Source: Amycolatopsis sp. CA-126428
GTDB taxonomy: Bacteria > Actinomycetota > Actinomycetes > Mycobacteriales > Pseudonocardiaceae
DNA: 64,000 nucleotides
NCBI RefSeq assembly: GCF_002904335.1
Contig: NZ_PPHF01000187.1
Span: 62,001 to 126,000 of the forward strand
Direction of reading: 5' to 3'
In this document: positions 7,859-15,761 of the stretch, piece by piece
Layout: the number at the start of each line of letters is the position of its first letter
Numbering within the stretch: position 1 is the stretch's first letter
Made by a program: the position numbers and the translations under genes
Notes under the pieces: generated by a model
What the model saw: the letters and a program-made list of their open reading frames with translations, nothing else
Told to the model about the DNA's origin: nothing
Database searches by the model: none

Positions 7859-7885
7859 TCCCGGCCGCACGCGAGGGAAGCAGAC

Positions 7886-8758
7886 ATGAACACCACAGCA
7901 CGGCTCGCCGCGTTCGGCGGAGCGCTCGCCCTGCTGGCGGCCGGGGGATTCGCCGTCGGGAACACCGTCGGCCCGGTGTCGGCCGCCACCAGTACGGGCG
8001 CCGGGCATGGCGACATGAGCGGCGAGCACGCGGGCATGGCGGATCCGGCCGACGAGCTGCCGGGTGGACTGGCGTCGAGCAAGGACGGTTACACGTTCGC
8101 GGTGGCCGGCGCGACTCCGGAGCCCGGCCGGTTCTCGTTCACCATCACCGGTCCGGACGGCAAGCCCGTCACCGCCTTCGACGTCGAGCACGAGAAGCAG
8201 CTGCACCTGATCGTGGTCCGCCGGGACACCTCGGGCTTCCAGCACGTCCACCCGGAGATGGCGCCGGACGGCACGTGGAGCGTCCCGCTGACGCTGCCCG
8301 CCGCGGGTTCGTACCGCGCGTTCGCCGACTTCGCCCCCACGGGCGGCAAGGCGATGACCCTGGGCGTGGATCTGTCGGTCGCGGGGAACTACCGGCCGGC
8401 GACCTACGCGACGAGCCGCACGGCGCAGGTCGACGGCTACACCGTCCGGCTCGACGGCGGCCTGACGGCCGGGAAGACGTCGCCGCTGACGCTGACGGTC
8501 AGCCGCGGCGGCATCCCGGTGACCGACCTGCAGCCGTACCTCGCTGCCTATGGGCACCTGGTCGCGCTGCGCGAAGGCGACCTCGCCTACCTGCACGTCC
8601 ACCCGGACGGCGCACCCGGTGACGGCAAGACGCCCGCGGGCCCGCAGGTGAAGTTCGCGGCCGAAGTCCCCAGCGCGGGGACCTACCGGCTGTTCCTCGA
8701 CTTCCGGCATGGCGGTGTCGTCCGGACCGCCGAGTTCACCCTCACCACCGGCCACTGA
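7886..8758 (+). CDS. Secreted protein of a copper operon, function unknown
   Basis: This 290-residue protein starts with a signal peptide (hydrophobic LAAFGGALALLAAGGFAVG), followed by a His/Met-rich linker (GHGDMSGEHAGMAD). The mature part has two beta-rich halves, each with a HxH-type element (FQHVHPEM and LHVHPDGAP). It lies between the deleted CopZ and CopA with short spacing (27 and 20 bp), so it is very probably cotranscribed and copper-induced. Similar proteins are frequent next to actinobacterial copA. A periplasmic-side copper-binding role is inference from the motifs and context; no enzyme signature is seen. Confidence 0.8.
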   Translation: MNTTARLAAFGGALALLAAGGFAVGNTVGPVSAATSTGAGHGDMSGEHAGMADPADELPGGLASSKDGYTFAVAGATPEPGRFSFTITGPDGKPVTAFDVEHEKQLHLIVVRRDTSGFQHVHPEMAPDGTWSVPLTLPAAGSYRAFADFAPTGGKAMTLGVDLSVAGNYRPATYATSRTAQVDGYTVRLDGGLTAGKTSPLTLTVSRGGIPVTDLQPYLAAYGHLVALREGDLAYLHVHPDGAPGDGKTPAGPQVKFAAEVPSAGTYRLFLDFRHGGVVRTAEFTLTTGH

Positions 8759-8778
8759 CCGCGGAAGGAGAGCCGATC

Positions 8779-11016
8779 ATGACCGAGATCGAACTCGCGA
8801 TCGGGGGCATGACCTGCGCGTCCTGCGCCAACCGCATCGAACGCAAGCTCAACAAGCTCGACGGCGTCACCGCGTCGGTCAACTACGCCACGGAGAAGGC
8901 GCGCGTGCACGCGCCCGAGGGGGTCGACCCGGCCACGCTGGTGGCCACGGTCGAGGCGGCGGGCTACGGCGCGGCGCTGCCGCAGCCGGAGAAGCCCGAG
9001 CCGGAGCCGGACGACGACGACCCGACGCGGCCGCTGCGGCAGCGCCTGATCACCAGCGCCGTGCTCGCGGTGCCGGTGATCCTCCTCGCCATGGTCCCGG
9101 CGCTGCAGTTCACGTACTGGCAGTGGATTTCGCTGACGCTGGCCGCGCCGGTCGTCACCTGGGGTGCCTGGCCGTTCCACCGGGCGGCGTGGACGAACCT
9201 GCGCCACGGCGCCGCGACCATGGACACCCTGGTGTCGATGGGGGTGCTGGCCGCGTCCGCGTGGTCGGTGTGGGCGCTGCTGTTCGGCACGGCCGGGACG
9301 CCGGGCATGGTGCACCCGTTCGAGCTGACGATCGCGCCCTCGGACGGCGCGGGCAACATCTACCTCGAGGTCGCCGCCGGCGTCACCACGTTCATCCTGG
9401 CCGGCCGCTACTTCGAGGCGCGGTCCAAGCGCCGCGCCGGCGCCGCGCTGCGGGCGCTACTGGAGCTGGGCGCGAAGGAGGTCGCCGTCCTGCGGGGCGG
9501 CGCCGAGGTCCGCATCCCGACGTCCGAGCTCGCGGTGGGGGACCGGTTCGTCGTGCGGCCCGGCGAGAAGATCGCCACCGACGGCGTCGTCGAGGAAGGC
9601 AAGTCCGCCGTGGACGCCTCGATGCTCACCGGTGAGCCGGTGCCCGTCGAGGTCGGCGAAGGCGACGCGGTCACCGGGGCGACGGTGAACGCGGGCGGCC
9701 GGCTGGTCGTCCGGGCCACCCGCGTCGGAGCGGACACCCAGCTGGCGCAGATGGCCAAGCTGGTCGAGGACGCCCAGAGCGGCAAGGCCCAGGTCCAGCG
9801 GCTGGCCGACCGGATCTCGGGCGTGTTCGTGCCGATCGTGATCGGCCTGGCGGCCGCCACGCTCGGGTTCTGGCTCGGCACCGACGTCGGCACGGCGGCG
9901 GCGTTCACCGCGGCGGTCGCGGTGCTGATCATCGCCTGCCCGTGCGCACTCGGCCTGGCCACGCCGACCGCGCTGCTCGTCGGCACCGGCCGTGGCGCTC
10001 AGCTAGGCGTGCTGATCAAGGGCCCGGAGGTCCTGGAGTCCACCCGCCGCATCGACACGGTCGTGCTCGACAAGACCGGCACGGTGACGGCCGGGCGGAT
10101 GACGCTGGTCGGCGTGCACGTGGCCGAGGGCGTCGACGAGACCGAACTGCTGCGGCTGGCCGGCGCGCTGGAAGACGCATCCGAGCACCCGATCGCCACC
10201 GCGATCGCTCGCGGCGCGCGGGAACGCGTCGAGCTGCCTGCCGTCGAGGACTTCACGAACGTCGAAGGCCTCGGGGTCCAGGGGATCGTCGACGGTCATG
10301 CGGTTCTGGTGGGCAGGACGGCGTTACCGGCGGACTGGAGCCAGCCGCTGACCGACGACCTCGCCGAGGCCAAGACCGCGGCCGAGGAACGAGGGCACAC
10401 CGCGGTCGCGGTGGCCTGGGACGGTGCGGCCCGCGGCGTCCTGGTGGTCGCCGACACCGTCAAGCCCACCTCGGCCGAGGCGATCGCCCAGCTGCGTGAA
10501 CTGGGCCTGACGCCGGTGCTCCTGACCGGCGACAACACGGCGGTGGCGCGGGCGGTGGCCGACGAGGTCGGCATCGACGAGGTGATCGCCGAAGTTCTCC
10601 CGGCCGACAAGCTCGACGTCGTCAAGCGGCTGCAGGACGAGGGCAAGGTCGTCGCGATGGTCGGCGACGGCGTGAACGACGCGCCGGCACTGGCCCAGGC
10701 CGACCTCGGGCTGGCGATGGGCACCGGCACGGACGTCGCGATCGAGGCAAGCGACATCACGCTGGTCCGCGGCGACCTACGCGCGGTCGCCGACGCGATC
10801 CGGCTGTCCCGCCGGACGCTGCGCACGATCAAGGGCAACCTGTTTTGGGCGTTCGCGTACAACCTGGCGGCGCTGCCGCTGGCCGCGGCCGGGCTGCTGA
10901 ACCCGATGATCGCGGGCGCGGCGATGGCGTTCAGTTCGGTCTTCGTCGTCGCCAACAGCCTGCGGCTGCGCGGCTTTTCCTCCGGATCGACGACCCAGCC
11001 GAACCGGGCGTTGTAG
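8779..11016 (+). CDS. copA: Copper-exporting P1B-type ATPase
   Basis: This 745-residue protein has an N-terminal HMA domain with GMTCASC, eight membrane segments, the CPC metal-site motif at 387-389, the phosphorylation site DKTGT at 431, the nucleotide-binding SEHP and the hinge GDGVNDAP at 629. CPC plus a single Cys-type HMA domain is diagnostic of P1B-1 Cu(I)/Ag(I) exporters. It starts at an ATG 20 bp after the secreted protein with GGAG spacing. It pumps cytosolic Cu(I) out at the expense of ATP and is presumably controlled by the CsoR-like box at 7666. Confidence 0.95.
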   Translation: MTEIELAIGGMTCASCANRIERKLNKLDGVTASVNYATEKARVHAPEGVDPATLVATVEAAGYGAALPQPEKPEPEPDDDDPTRPLRQRLITSAVLAVPVILLAMVPALQFTYWQWISLTLAAPVVTWGAWPFHRAAWTNLRHGAATMDTLVSMGVLAASAWSVWALLFGTAGTPGMVHPFELTIAPSDGAGNIYLEVAAGVTTFILAGRYFEARSKRRAGAALRALLELGAKEVAVLRGGAEVRIPTSELAVGDRFVVRPGEKIATDGVVEEGKSAVDASMLTGEPVPVEVGEGDAVTGATVNAGGRLVVRATRVGADTQLAQMAKLVEDAQSGKAQVQRLADRISGVFVPIVIGLAAATLGFWLGTDVGTAAAFTAAVAVLIIACPCALGLATPTALLVGTGRGAQLGVLIKGPEVLESTRRIDTVVLDKTGTVTAGRMTLVGVHVAEGVDETELLRLAGALEDASEHPIATAIARGARERVELPAVEDFTNVEGLGVQGIVDGHAVLVGRTALPADWSQPLTDDLAEAKTAAEERGHTAVAVAWDGAARGVLVVADTVKPTSAEAIAQLRELGLTPVLLTGDNTAVARAVADEVGIDEVIAEVLPADKLDVVKRLQDEGKVVAMVGDGVNDAPALAQADLGLAMGTGTDVAIEASDITLVRGDLRAVADAIRLSRRTLRTIKGNLFWAFAYNLAALPLAAAGLLNPMIAGAAMAFSSVFVVANSLRLRGFSSGSTTQPNRAL

Positions 11017-11085
11017 ACAGTCAGGCCGTCGCGCCGACGTAGTGGAGGATGCTCGCGTCGTCCCGCGCCACCCGGGCGCGGACAC

Positions 11086-11130
11086 AAAAAAGGGAACGAG
11101 GAGGTCGTGTCCGACGTCTCTCTCGTTCCC
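11086..11130 (-). terminator. Rho-independent terminator of tRNA-Arg
   Basis: On the minus strand GGGAACGAG (11130-11122) pairs with CTCGTTCCC (11100-11092) and is followed by six T (11091-11086). It lies just past the 3' end of the tRNA. It is one of the few classic T-run terminators in the window. Confidence 0.85.
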
Positions 11131-11140
11131 ATCCTTGGAG

Positions 11141-11213
11141 TGCCCTCGGCAGGATTCGAACCTGCGACACCTGCCTCCGGAGGGCAGTGCTCTATCCCCT
11201 GAGCTACGAGGGC
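11141..11213 (-). tRNA. tRNA-Arg (anticodon CCG)
   Basis: The 73-nt minus-strand sequence folds as a cloverleaf: acceptor GCCCTCG/CGAGGGC with discriminator A, D arm with AGCTCAGGGGATAGAGC, anticodon stem CTGCC/GGCAG around loop CTCCGGA, so anticodon CCG, and T arm GCAGG-TTCGAAT-CCTGC. CCA is not encoded. It reads CGG codons, abundant in this GC-rich genome. It is a single tRNA with its own terminator. Confidence 0.96.
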
Positions 11214-11364
11214 CCATCGCTGGGCGACTCCGAAAGCTTAGCGCATGCCCCGCGACCCCCCTCCCGCAGGTGGCCGGACCGGCGATCCCGCTGGTCAGCC
11301 CCGGTGAGGTTGATCGATTCGGCGGGTCGTCGCTAGCGTGGGCGGCCCACCTGAAGGAGCCGAG

Positions 11365-12465
11365 ATGGCCGTGCCGTTCCAGGTAACTCTCGATGAGGCC
11401 GATGTCGCCGATCTGCGGGAGCGGCTGCGGCGGACTCGGTGGCCCGAGGCCGAGACCGTCGATGACTGGTCGCAGGGGGTTCCGCTCGCCTATGTGCGTG
11501 AGCTCTGCCGGGATTGGGGCGAGGAATACGACTTCGGGTTCGCCCGCCGGGTCAATGCCTTCCCGCAGTTTCGGGCCACCGTCGACGGCGTGGGCCTGCA
11601 CTTCCTGCACGTCCGGTCGCCGGTGGCCGAGGCGCTGCCGCTCGTGCTCACCCATGGCTGGCCCGGGTCCGTGCTGGAGTTCCTCGATGTCCTCGGGCCG
11701 CTCACCGATCCCGGGAAGCACGGGGGTGATCCCGCCGATGCCTTCCACGTCGTCGCGCCGTCGCTGCCGGGGTTCGGGTGGAGTGACAAGCCCGCGCTGA
11801 AGATCTGGCACGTGGCCGAACTGTGGGACCGGCTCATGACGTCGCTCGGCTACGACCGCTACGGCGCCCAGGGCGGCGATTGGGGTGCCGCCGTCACCAA
11901 TGCCCTGGCGCGGTCCGGTCACGTGGCCGGTGTGCACGTCAACTTCGCGCCCGTGCGGATGGACACCGCCGATCCGACGCCCGGGGAGCGGCAGGCCCTC
12001 GCCGATCTCGAGGAGTTCCGGCGGAGCGGCAGCGGCTACTCCGCCCAGCAGGGCACCCGCCCGCAGACCCTCGGCTACGGCCTCACCGACTCGCCCGCCG
12101 GCCAGGCCGCCTGGATCGCCGAGAAGTTCTGGGCCTGGACCGACCACAAGGGCCGCCCGGAGGACGCCGTCGACCGGCAGCGCATCCTGGACGCGATCTC
12201 CGTCTACTGGTTCACCGCGACGGCGGCCTCGTCCGCGCGGATGTACTGGGCGAACAACGACCGCGATTTGTCCACTGTGGATGTTCCGGCCGGTATTTCG
12301 GTGTTCCCGAAGGAGATCGTGCGGCCTTCGCGGCGGCAAGCCGAGCAGCGCTACACCGACCTGCGCTGGTTCGAGCAGCTGCCCGTCGGCGGGCACTTCG
12401 CCGCGCTGGAGCAGCCCGGGCTGTTCGTCGAGCAGGTGCGCGGGTTCTTCCGGCTGGTGCGCTAG
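11365..12465 (+). CDS. Epoxide hydrolase family protein (EHN domain, alpha/beta hydrolase)
   Basis: This 366-residue protein starts at an ATG with GAAGGAG six bases upstream. Residues 1-110 match the epoxide hydrolase N-terminal domain (FQVTLDEADVADLRERL); the alpha/beta-hydrolase core follows with the oxyanion HGWPGS, nucleophile Asp in GGDWG and a late His in GGHFAALEQP. This is the microsomal/juvenile-hormone epoxide hydrolase type, which opens epoxides through an alkyl-enzyme ester on the Asp. Two Tyr in the lid region would activate the epoxide. The substrate is unknown. It ends tail to tail with the SDR remnant (overlapping stop codons). Confidence 0.88.
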   Translation: MAVPFQVTLDEADVADLRERLRRTRWPEAETVDDWSQGVPLAYVRELCRDWGEEYDFGFARRVNAFPQFRATVDGVGLHFLHVRSPVAEALPLVLTHGWPGSVLEFLDVLGPLTDPGKHGGDPADAFHVVAPSLPGFGWSDKPALKIWHVAELWDRLMTSLGYDRYGAQGGDWGAAVTNALARSGHVAGVHVNFAPVRMDTADPTPGERQALADLEEFRRSGSGYSAQQGTRPQTLGYGLTDSPAGQAAWIAEKFWAWTDHKGRPEDAVDRQRILDAISVYWFTATAASSARMYWANNDRDLSTVDVPAGISVFPKEIVRPSRRQAEQRYTDLRWFEQLPVGGHFAALEQPGLFVEQVRGFFRLVR

Positions 12466-12930
12466 GCGAGCCAGCCACCGGTCAACCGCTGCACGGCCGC
12501 GCCGTCCAGGTCGGCGAACTTGAGCGCCGCGAACTCCTCGGCCCACTTCGACGTCCGGATGCGGAAGGCGGGCGTCTCCGCCGTCATCGCGTCCAGGATC
12601 ACTTCGGCGACCTCGTCGGCGGTCTGCGCGCCCTGGAACGACTTCGTGACGTTGGCGATGTCCTTCTGCAGGGACCCGGCGTACGGCCCGGCCTCGGCGA
12701 AGAGCCGCTCGTCGACGCCGACGTTGTTGACGAACTCCGTCGCGACCGCCGAAGAAGTTGACCTCCATCGTCGCGCGAACCGCCGAGACGGGCTCCTGCT
12801 CGATCGTGCCGAGGTGGCCGGCGCCGGCGTGGCCGGCGCGGCCGGTGTCGCGCAGCGTCGCGACCGTGCGAAAGCCCCGCCGGGCCGCCGTACCGCCGCC
12901 CTGCTCGGGCGAATCGTCGACGCCGAAGCG
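12462..12930 (-). pseudogene. Short-chain dehydrogenase (SDR), multiply deleted
   Basis: The last 90 residues (from VATEFVNNVGVDERLFAEAG to LTGGWLA) are a good SDR C-terminus. Upstream, in a different frame, lies GHLGTIEQEPVSAVRATMEV followed by NFFG, the helix-4 to strand-5 region of the same family. Before that comes RGFRTVATLRDTGRAG, the end of the Rossmann beta2. The NAD-binding GxxxGxG, the NNAG stretch and the catalytic S-Y-K block are all missing, and one seam (about 12,752) is out of frame. So at least three deletions have collapsed a protein of about 280 residues to half its length. It cannot be an active oxidoreductase. Confidence 0.75.
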
Positions 12931-13030
12931 TGACGAGTCCGCCTGGCGGGAAACCCCGCCTGGTGGATTGGATGGCTCGCACCGCGCGCGGTAGCTTGCC
13001 GGTGAGTGATCTTAGGCTGTCCTCTGTTGC

Positions 13031-13054
13031 ACATATGCGCATCCGACTATATGT
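13031..13054. promoter_or_regulatory. Inverted repeat upstream of the CzcD-like gene
   Basis: ACATAT (13031-13036) and ATATGT (13049-13054) form a perfect 6-bp inverted repeat with 12 bases between, 33 bp before the CDF start. AT-rich dyads of this spacing are typical of ArsR/SmtB metal-sensor operators. No intact ArsR gene is in the window, only the remnant at 2671. Confidence 0.5.
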
Positions 13055-13087
13055 TTGACCCGACGGTGAACCGGGAACGGAGGCGGC

Positions 13088-14008
13088 ATGGGTCAGGGAC
13101 ACGGCCACGGGCACTCGATCGCGCCGGCGAGCGCGTCGGGGCGCCACGTGCGACGGCTGGCCATCGCCCTGGGGATCGGCGCCGGGTTCATGGTGCTCGA
13201 GTTCGTCGTCAGCGTGACGACCGGCTCGCTGGCCCTGCTCTCGGACGCGGCCCACATGTTCACCGACGTCCTCGGGGTCGGCATGGCGCTGGCCGCGATC
13301 ATCCTGGCCCGGCGCAGCGGGCCCACGGTCAGCCGCACCTTCGGGCTCTACCGCGCGGAGGTGCTGGCCGCGCTGGCCAACGCGCTGCTGCTGTTCGGCG
13401 TCGCGGGATACGTCCTCATCGAGGCCATCGGCCGCATCGGCGAACCGCCGGCGGTCCCGGGCCTGCCGGTGCTGCTGGTCGCGGCGGCCGGCCTGGTGGC
13501 CAACCTGGTGTCGTTCGCCGTGCTGCGGTCGGGGGCGAAGGAGAGCCTCAACGTCCGCGGCGCGTACCTCGAAGTGCTGGCCGACCTGATCGGCTCGGTC
13601 GGCGTCCTGATCAGCGGCGCGGTGACGCTGCTGACGGGCTGGCGCTACGCCGACCCGATCATCGGTGTCGCGATCGGGCTGTTCGTGCTGCCCCGCACGT
13701 GGACGCTGGCCCGCCGGGCGCTGCGCATCCTGTTCCAGCACGCGCCCCAGGGCGTCGACGTCGGAGCGATCAACGCGGAGCTGGCGGCCCTGCCGGGCGT
13801 GGCCGACGTGCACGACCTGCACGTCTGGACCCTGACGTCCGGCATGGAGGTGGCTTCGGCGCACCTGACGCTGGCGCCGCCGGCGAAGCAGTCGGACGTG
13901 CTGACCGAGGCGCAGAACCTGCTGTCTTCGCGGTACGCGATCGAGCACGCGACGCTGCAGGTGGAAGCGCCGCAGTGCGCCCGCCGCTGCCAGGAACTCT
14001 CCTGGTGA
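13088..14008 (+). CDS. CzcD-type cation diffusion facilitator
   Basis: This 306-residue protein begins MGQGHGHGHS, a His-rich metal tail, followed by six membrane helices. Helix 2 carries SDAAHMFTD (HxxxD site) and helix 5 has EVLADLIGS, where the first His of the usual HxxxD is replaced. The cytoplasmic domain (GVADVHDLHVWTL) is typical of the ZitB/CzcD branch exporting Zn2+, Cd2+ or Co2+. The C-terminal CARRCQ adds a Cys pair. A candidate metal-sensor operator lies directly upstream. It is the second CDF in the window and belongs to a different branch from the one at 1562. Confidence 0.92.
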   Translation: MGQGHGHGHSIAPASASGRHVRRLAIALGIGAGFMVLEFVVSVTTGSLALLSDAAHMFTDVLGVGMALAAIILARRSGPTVSRTFGLYRAEVLAALANALLLFGVAGYVLIEAIGRIGEPPAVPGLPVLLVAAAGLVANLVSFAVLRSGAKESLNVRGAYLEVLADLIGSVGVLISGAVTLLTGWRYADPIIGVAIGLFVLPRTWTLARRALRILFQHAPQGVDVGAINAELAALPGVADVHDLHVWTLTSGMEVASAHLTLAPPAKQSDVLTEAQNLLSSRYAIEHATLQVEAPQCARRCQELSW

Positions 14009-14027
14009 CGCCGAAGCGCCCGGCCGG

Positions 14028-14750
14028 CTAAGCCGGCAGCGGCTGGGCGCCCCGGCCGGACAGCATCAGCTTGATCTGGTCCATTTCCGCGCCCTGCGAC
14101 GCCAGAATGCTGTTCACCAGCGCCTTCAACGCCGGCAGCGTCGAATGCGCCGCCGCGTACTCGGCCATCGAGGTCCCGCCCTGGTGGTGGCGCAACATCA
14201 GCTGCAGGAAGAACACGTCGAAGTCGCGGCCCGACAGGGAGCGCAGCTTCTTCAGGTCCTCGTCCGTCGCCATGCCCGGCATCAGCGGGCCGCCCGCCGG
14301 GTTGACCGATGCCGGGGCCATCGACATTCCCGGCATGTCACTGTGGCCCTGCATCGGCTCGGTCATCCACTGCATCGGGGCGCCGATCGGCTGCTCGGGC
14401 CGGTCCCACAGCATGAGCCAGCCCTTCATGCGGCCGACCTGCTCGAGCTGCGTGCGCTCGATGTCGAACGACAGCTGCTTGATCTCCGGGTCGGTCGTGC
14501 GGTCGCGGGCGATGCCCGCCATCGTCACCGCCTGGAGGTGGTGCGTCGACATGTCCTGGGCGAAGCCGACCTCGACCGAGCCGGCGGCCGGGGTGGCCGC
14601 GGGCGGGTCGTCGACGGCGCGGGTGAGGAACATCCCCGCCGTCCCGCCGATCAGCAGGACCGCGAGGAGCGTCCCGCCGATGATCACCCAGCGCGACCAG
14701 GTCGGCTGCTCGGTGACCTCGTCGGTGTCGAGGCCGGCTTCGGAGGTCAC
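14028..14750 (-). CDS. Membrane-anchored DUF305 protein
   Basis: This 240-residue protein has an N-terminal cytoplasmic tail and one membrane anchor (WVIIGGTLLAVLLIGGTAGM), then an extracellular DUF305 domain with THHLQAVTMA and LRHHQGGTSMAEYA, plus a Met-rich linker (PGMSMAPASV). Unlike the copy at 5830 it has no lipobox. It is the downstream member of a two-gene unit: its ATG overlaps the stop of the DUF3105 gene by four bases. Metal binding is inferred from the His/Met motifs. A product that acts on the outer face of the membrane together with the DUF3105 protein is likely. Confidence 0.9.
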   Translation of the reverse strand: MTSEAGLDTDEVTEQPTWSRWVIIGGTLLAVLLIGGTAGMFLTRAVDDPPAATPAAGSVEVGFAQDMSTHHLQAVTMAGIARDRTTDPEIKQLSFDIERTQLEQVGRMKGWLMLWDRPEQPIGAPMQWMTEPMQGHSDMPGMSMAPASVNPAGGPLMPGMATDEDLKKLRSLSGRDFDVFFLQLMLRHHQGGTSMAEYAAAHSTLPALKALVNSILASQGAEMDQIKLMLSGRGAQPLPA

Positions 14751-15601
14751 TTCGTCGTCGGAGCGGAAGCCGGGGCGGACGCGGGTGCGGAACCGGGCGC
14801 GGACGGCGGCATGCCCTGCTCACCCTGCGCGGCGGTGCTGCCCTTGTAGTCCATCGGCTTCGCGTCGGGGCCCGGCTTCGAGGCGTCGAACGGCGGCGGG
14901 TTGTCCGGGTCGAACTGGCCCGGGACCGCGTCGCAGGACGCGCCGACCTCGGGGTAGACGCCGTTCGGGTTGCTCCGCAGCGCCGCGATGAACTCGTCGA
15001 TCCGCGGGTCGTTGACGTCGTCCAGCTTGAGCTGGTGGCCCCACGACTGCAGCGAGATCGGCTTGTCCAGGCCCGGGTAGGGCGACAGCATCGTGTACGG
15101 CTTGCCCCTGGCGCGGACGCTCAGCGTGTTGACCGCGTCACCCGTGATCTGCTGCGGGTTGTAGGCGATCCAGACGGCGCCGTGTTCGAGCGCGTGCACC
15201 ATGTTCTCGGTGCGGACGGCGGTCGGGTACACGGTGCCGGTGCAGGTGGCCCACGTCTGGTCGTGCGGGCCGCCGAACGGCGGGGTCTTGTCGTAGGCGA
15301 CGCGCTCGGTCGGCAGCACGTGCACGCTGCCGGTGTAGGTCGCGGTCACCACGCCGGGAATGCGCTTCGAGGGGTCCGGGTCCGACGCGCTCGGCGCGAA
15401 CGACGCGGCGGCGGCCTCGCGGTCGGCCTGCGCGCGCTTGGGGGCGGACTGCACCATGTAGTAGATGATCACCGAGGCGGCCAGCGCCACGATGGCGACG
15501 ACGGCGATGATCGTGCCCCACGGGGTGCCCTTCTTGCTCACCACGGAACCACGGGCCGCCTTCACCGCCGACCCCTTTTTCCGAGTTGTCCCGTTCGCCA
15601 T
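14747..15601 (-). CDS. DUF3105 membrane-anchored protein
   Basis: This 284-residue protein has a basic N-terminus, a single membrane helix (TIIAVVAIVALAASVIIYYM), then the DUF3105 domain with conserved motifs HVLPTERVAYDKTPPFGGPH, ALEHGAVWIAY and a late Cys (GASCDAVPG). The C-terminal 40 residues are Pro/Ala-rich and disordered. DUF3105 and DUF305 proteins are frequent partners in Actinobacteria; the function of neither is established. The start at 15601 is the first ATG after an A/T-poor leader and is divergent from argS. Confidence 0.9.
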   Translation of the reverse strand: MANGTTRKKGSAVKAARGSVVSKKGTPWGTIIAVVAIVALAASVIIYYMVQSAPKRAQADREAAAASFAPSASDPDPSKRIPGVVTATYTGSVHVLPTERVAYDKTPPFGGPHDQTWATCTGTVYPTAVRTENMVHALEHGAVWIAYNPQQITGDAVNTLSVRARGKPYTMLSPYPGLDKPISLQSWGHQLKLDDVNDPRIDEFIAALRSNPNGVYPEVGASCDAVPGQFDPDNPPPFDASKPGPDAKPMDYKGSTAAQGEQGMPPSAPGSAPASAPASAPTTK

Positions 15602-15748
15602 GGCTCCCGCGTTCTCCCTCTGGTGGCTGCGGACGGATTCCCGCCCGGGCCAGTGTAGAGACCACGCGTCTGACTACCGTTAACACCTCACATACACCCC
15701 GGCCGTGACGTGGCCGAGACCGCTGCAAGCGCCGGACCTGGGCACACC

Positions 15749-15754
15749 TAGAAT
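15749..15754 (+). promoter_or_regulatory. Extended -10 element of argS (leaderless transcript predicted)
   Basis: TAGAAT at 15749-15754 ends seven bases before the GTG at 15762. There is no Shine-Dalgarno sequence in front of the GTG. Together these suggest transcription starts at or next to the start codon and gives a leaderless mRNA, which is common in Actinobacteria. Confidence 0.5.
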
Positions 15755-15761
15755 TCGGCAA

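Noticed and set aside
11141..11213. tRNA-Arg as integration site of a genomic island
   Set aside because: No integrase gene and no repeat of the tRNA 3' end were found in the window.
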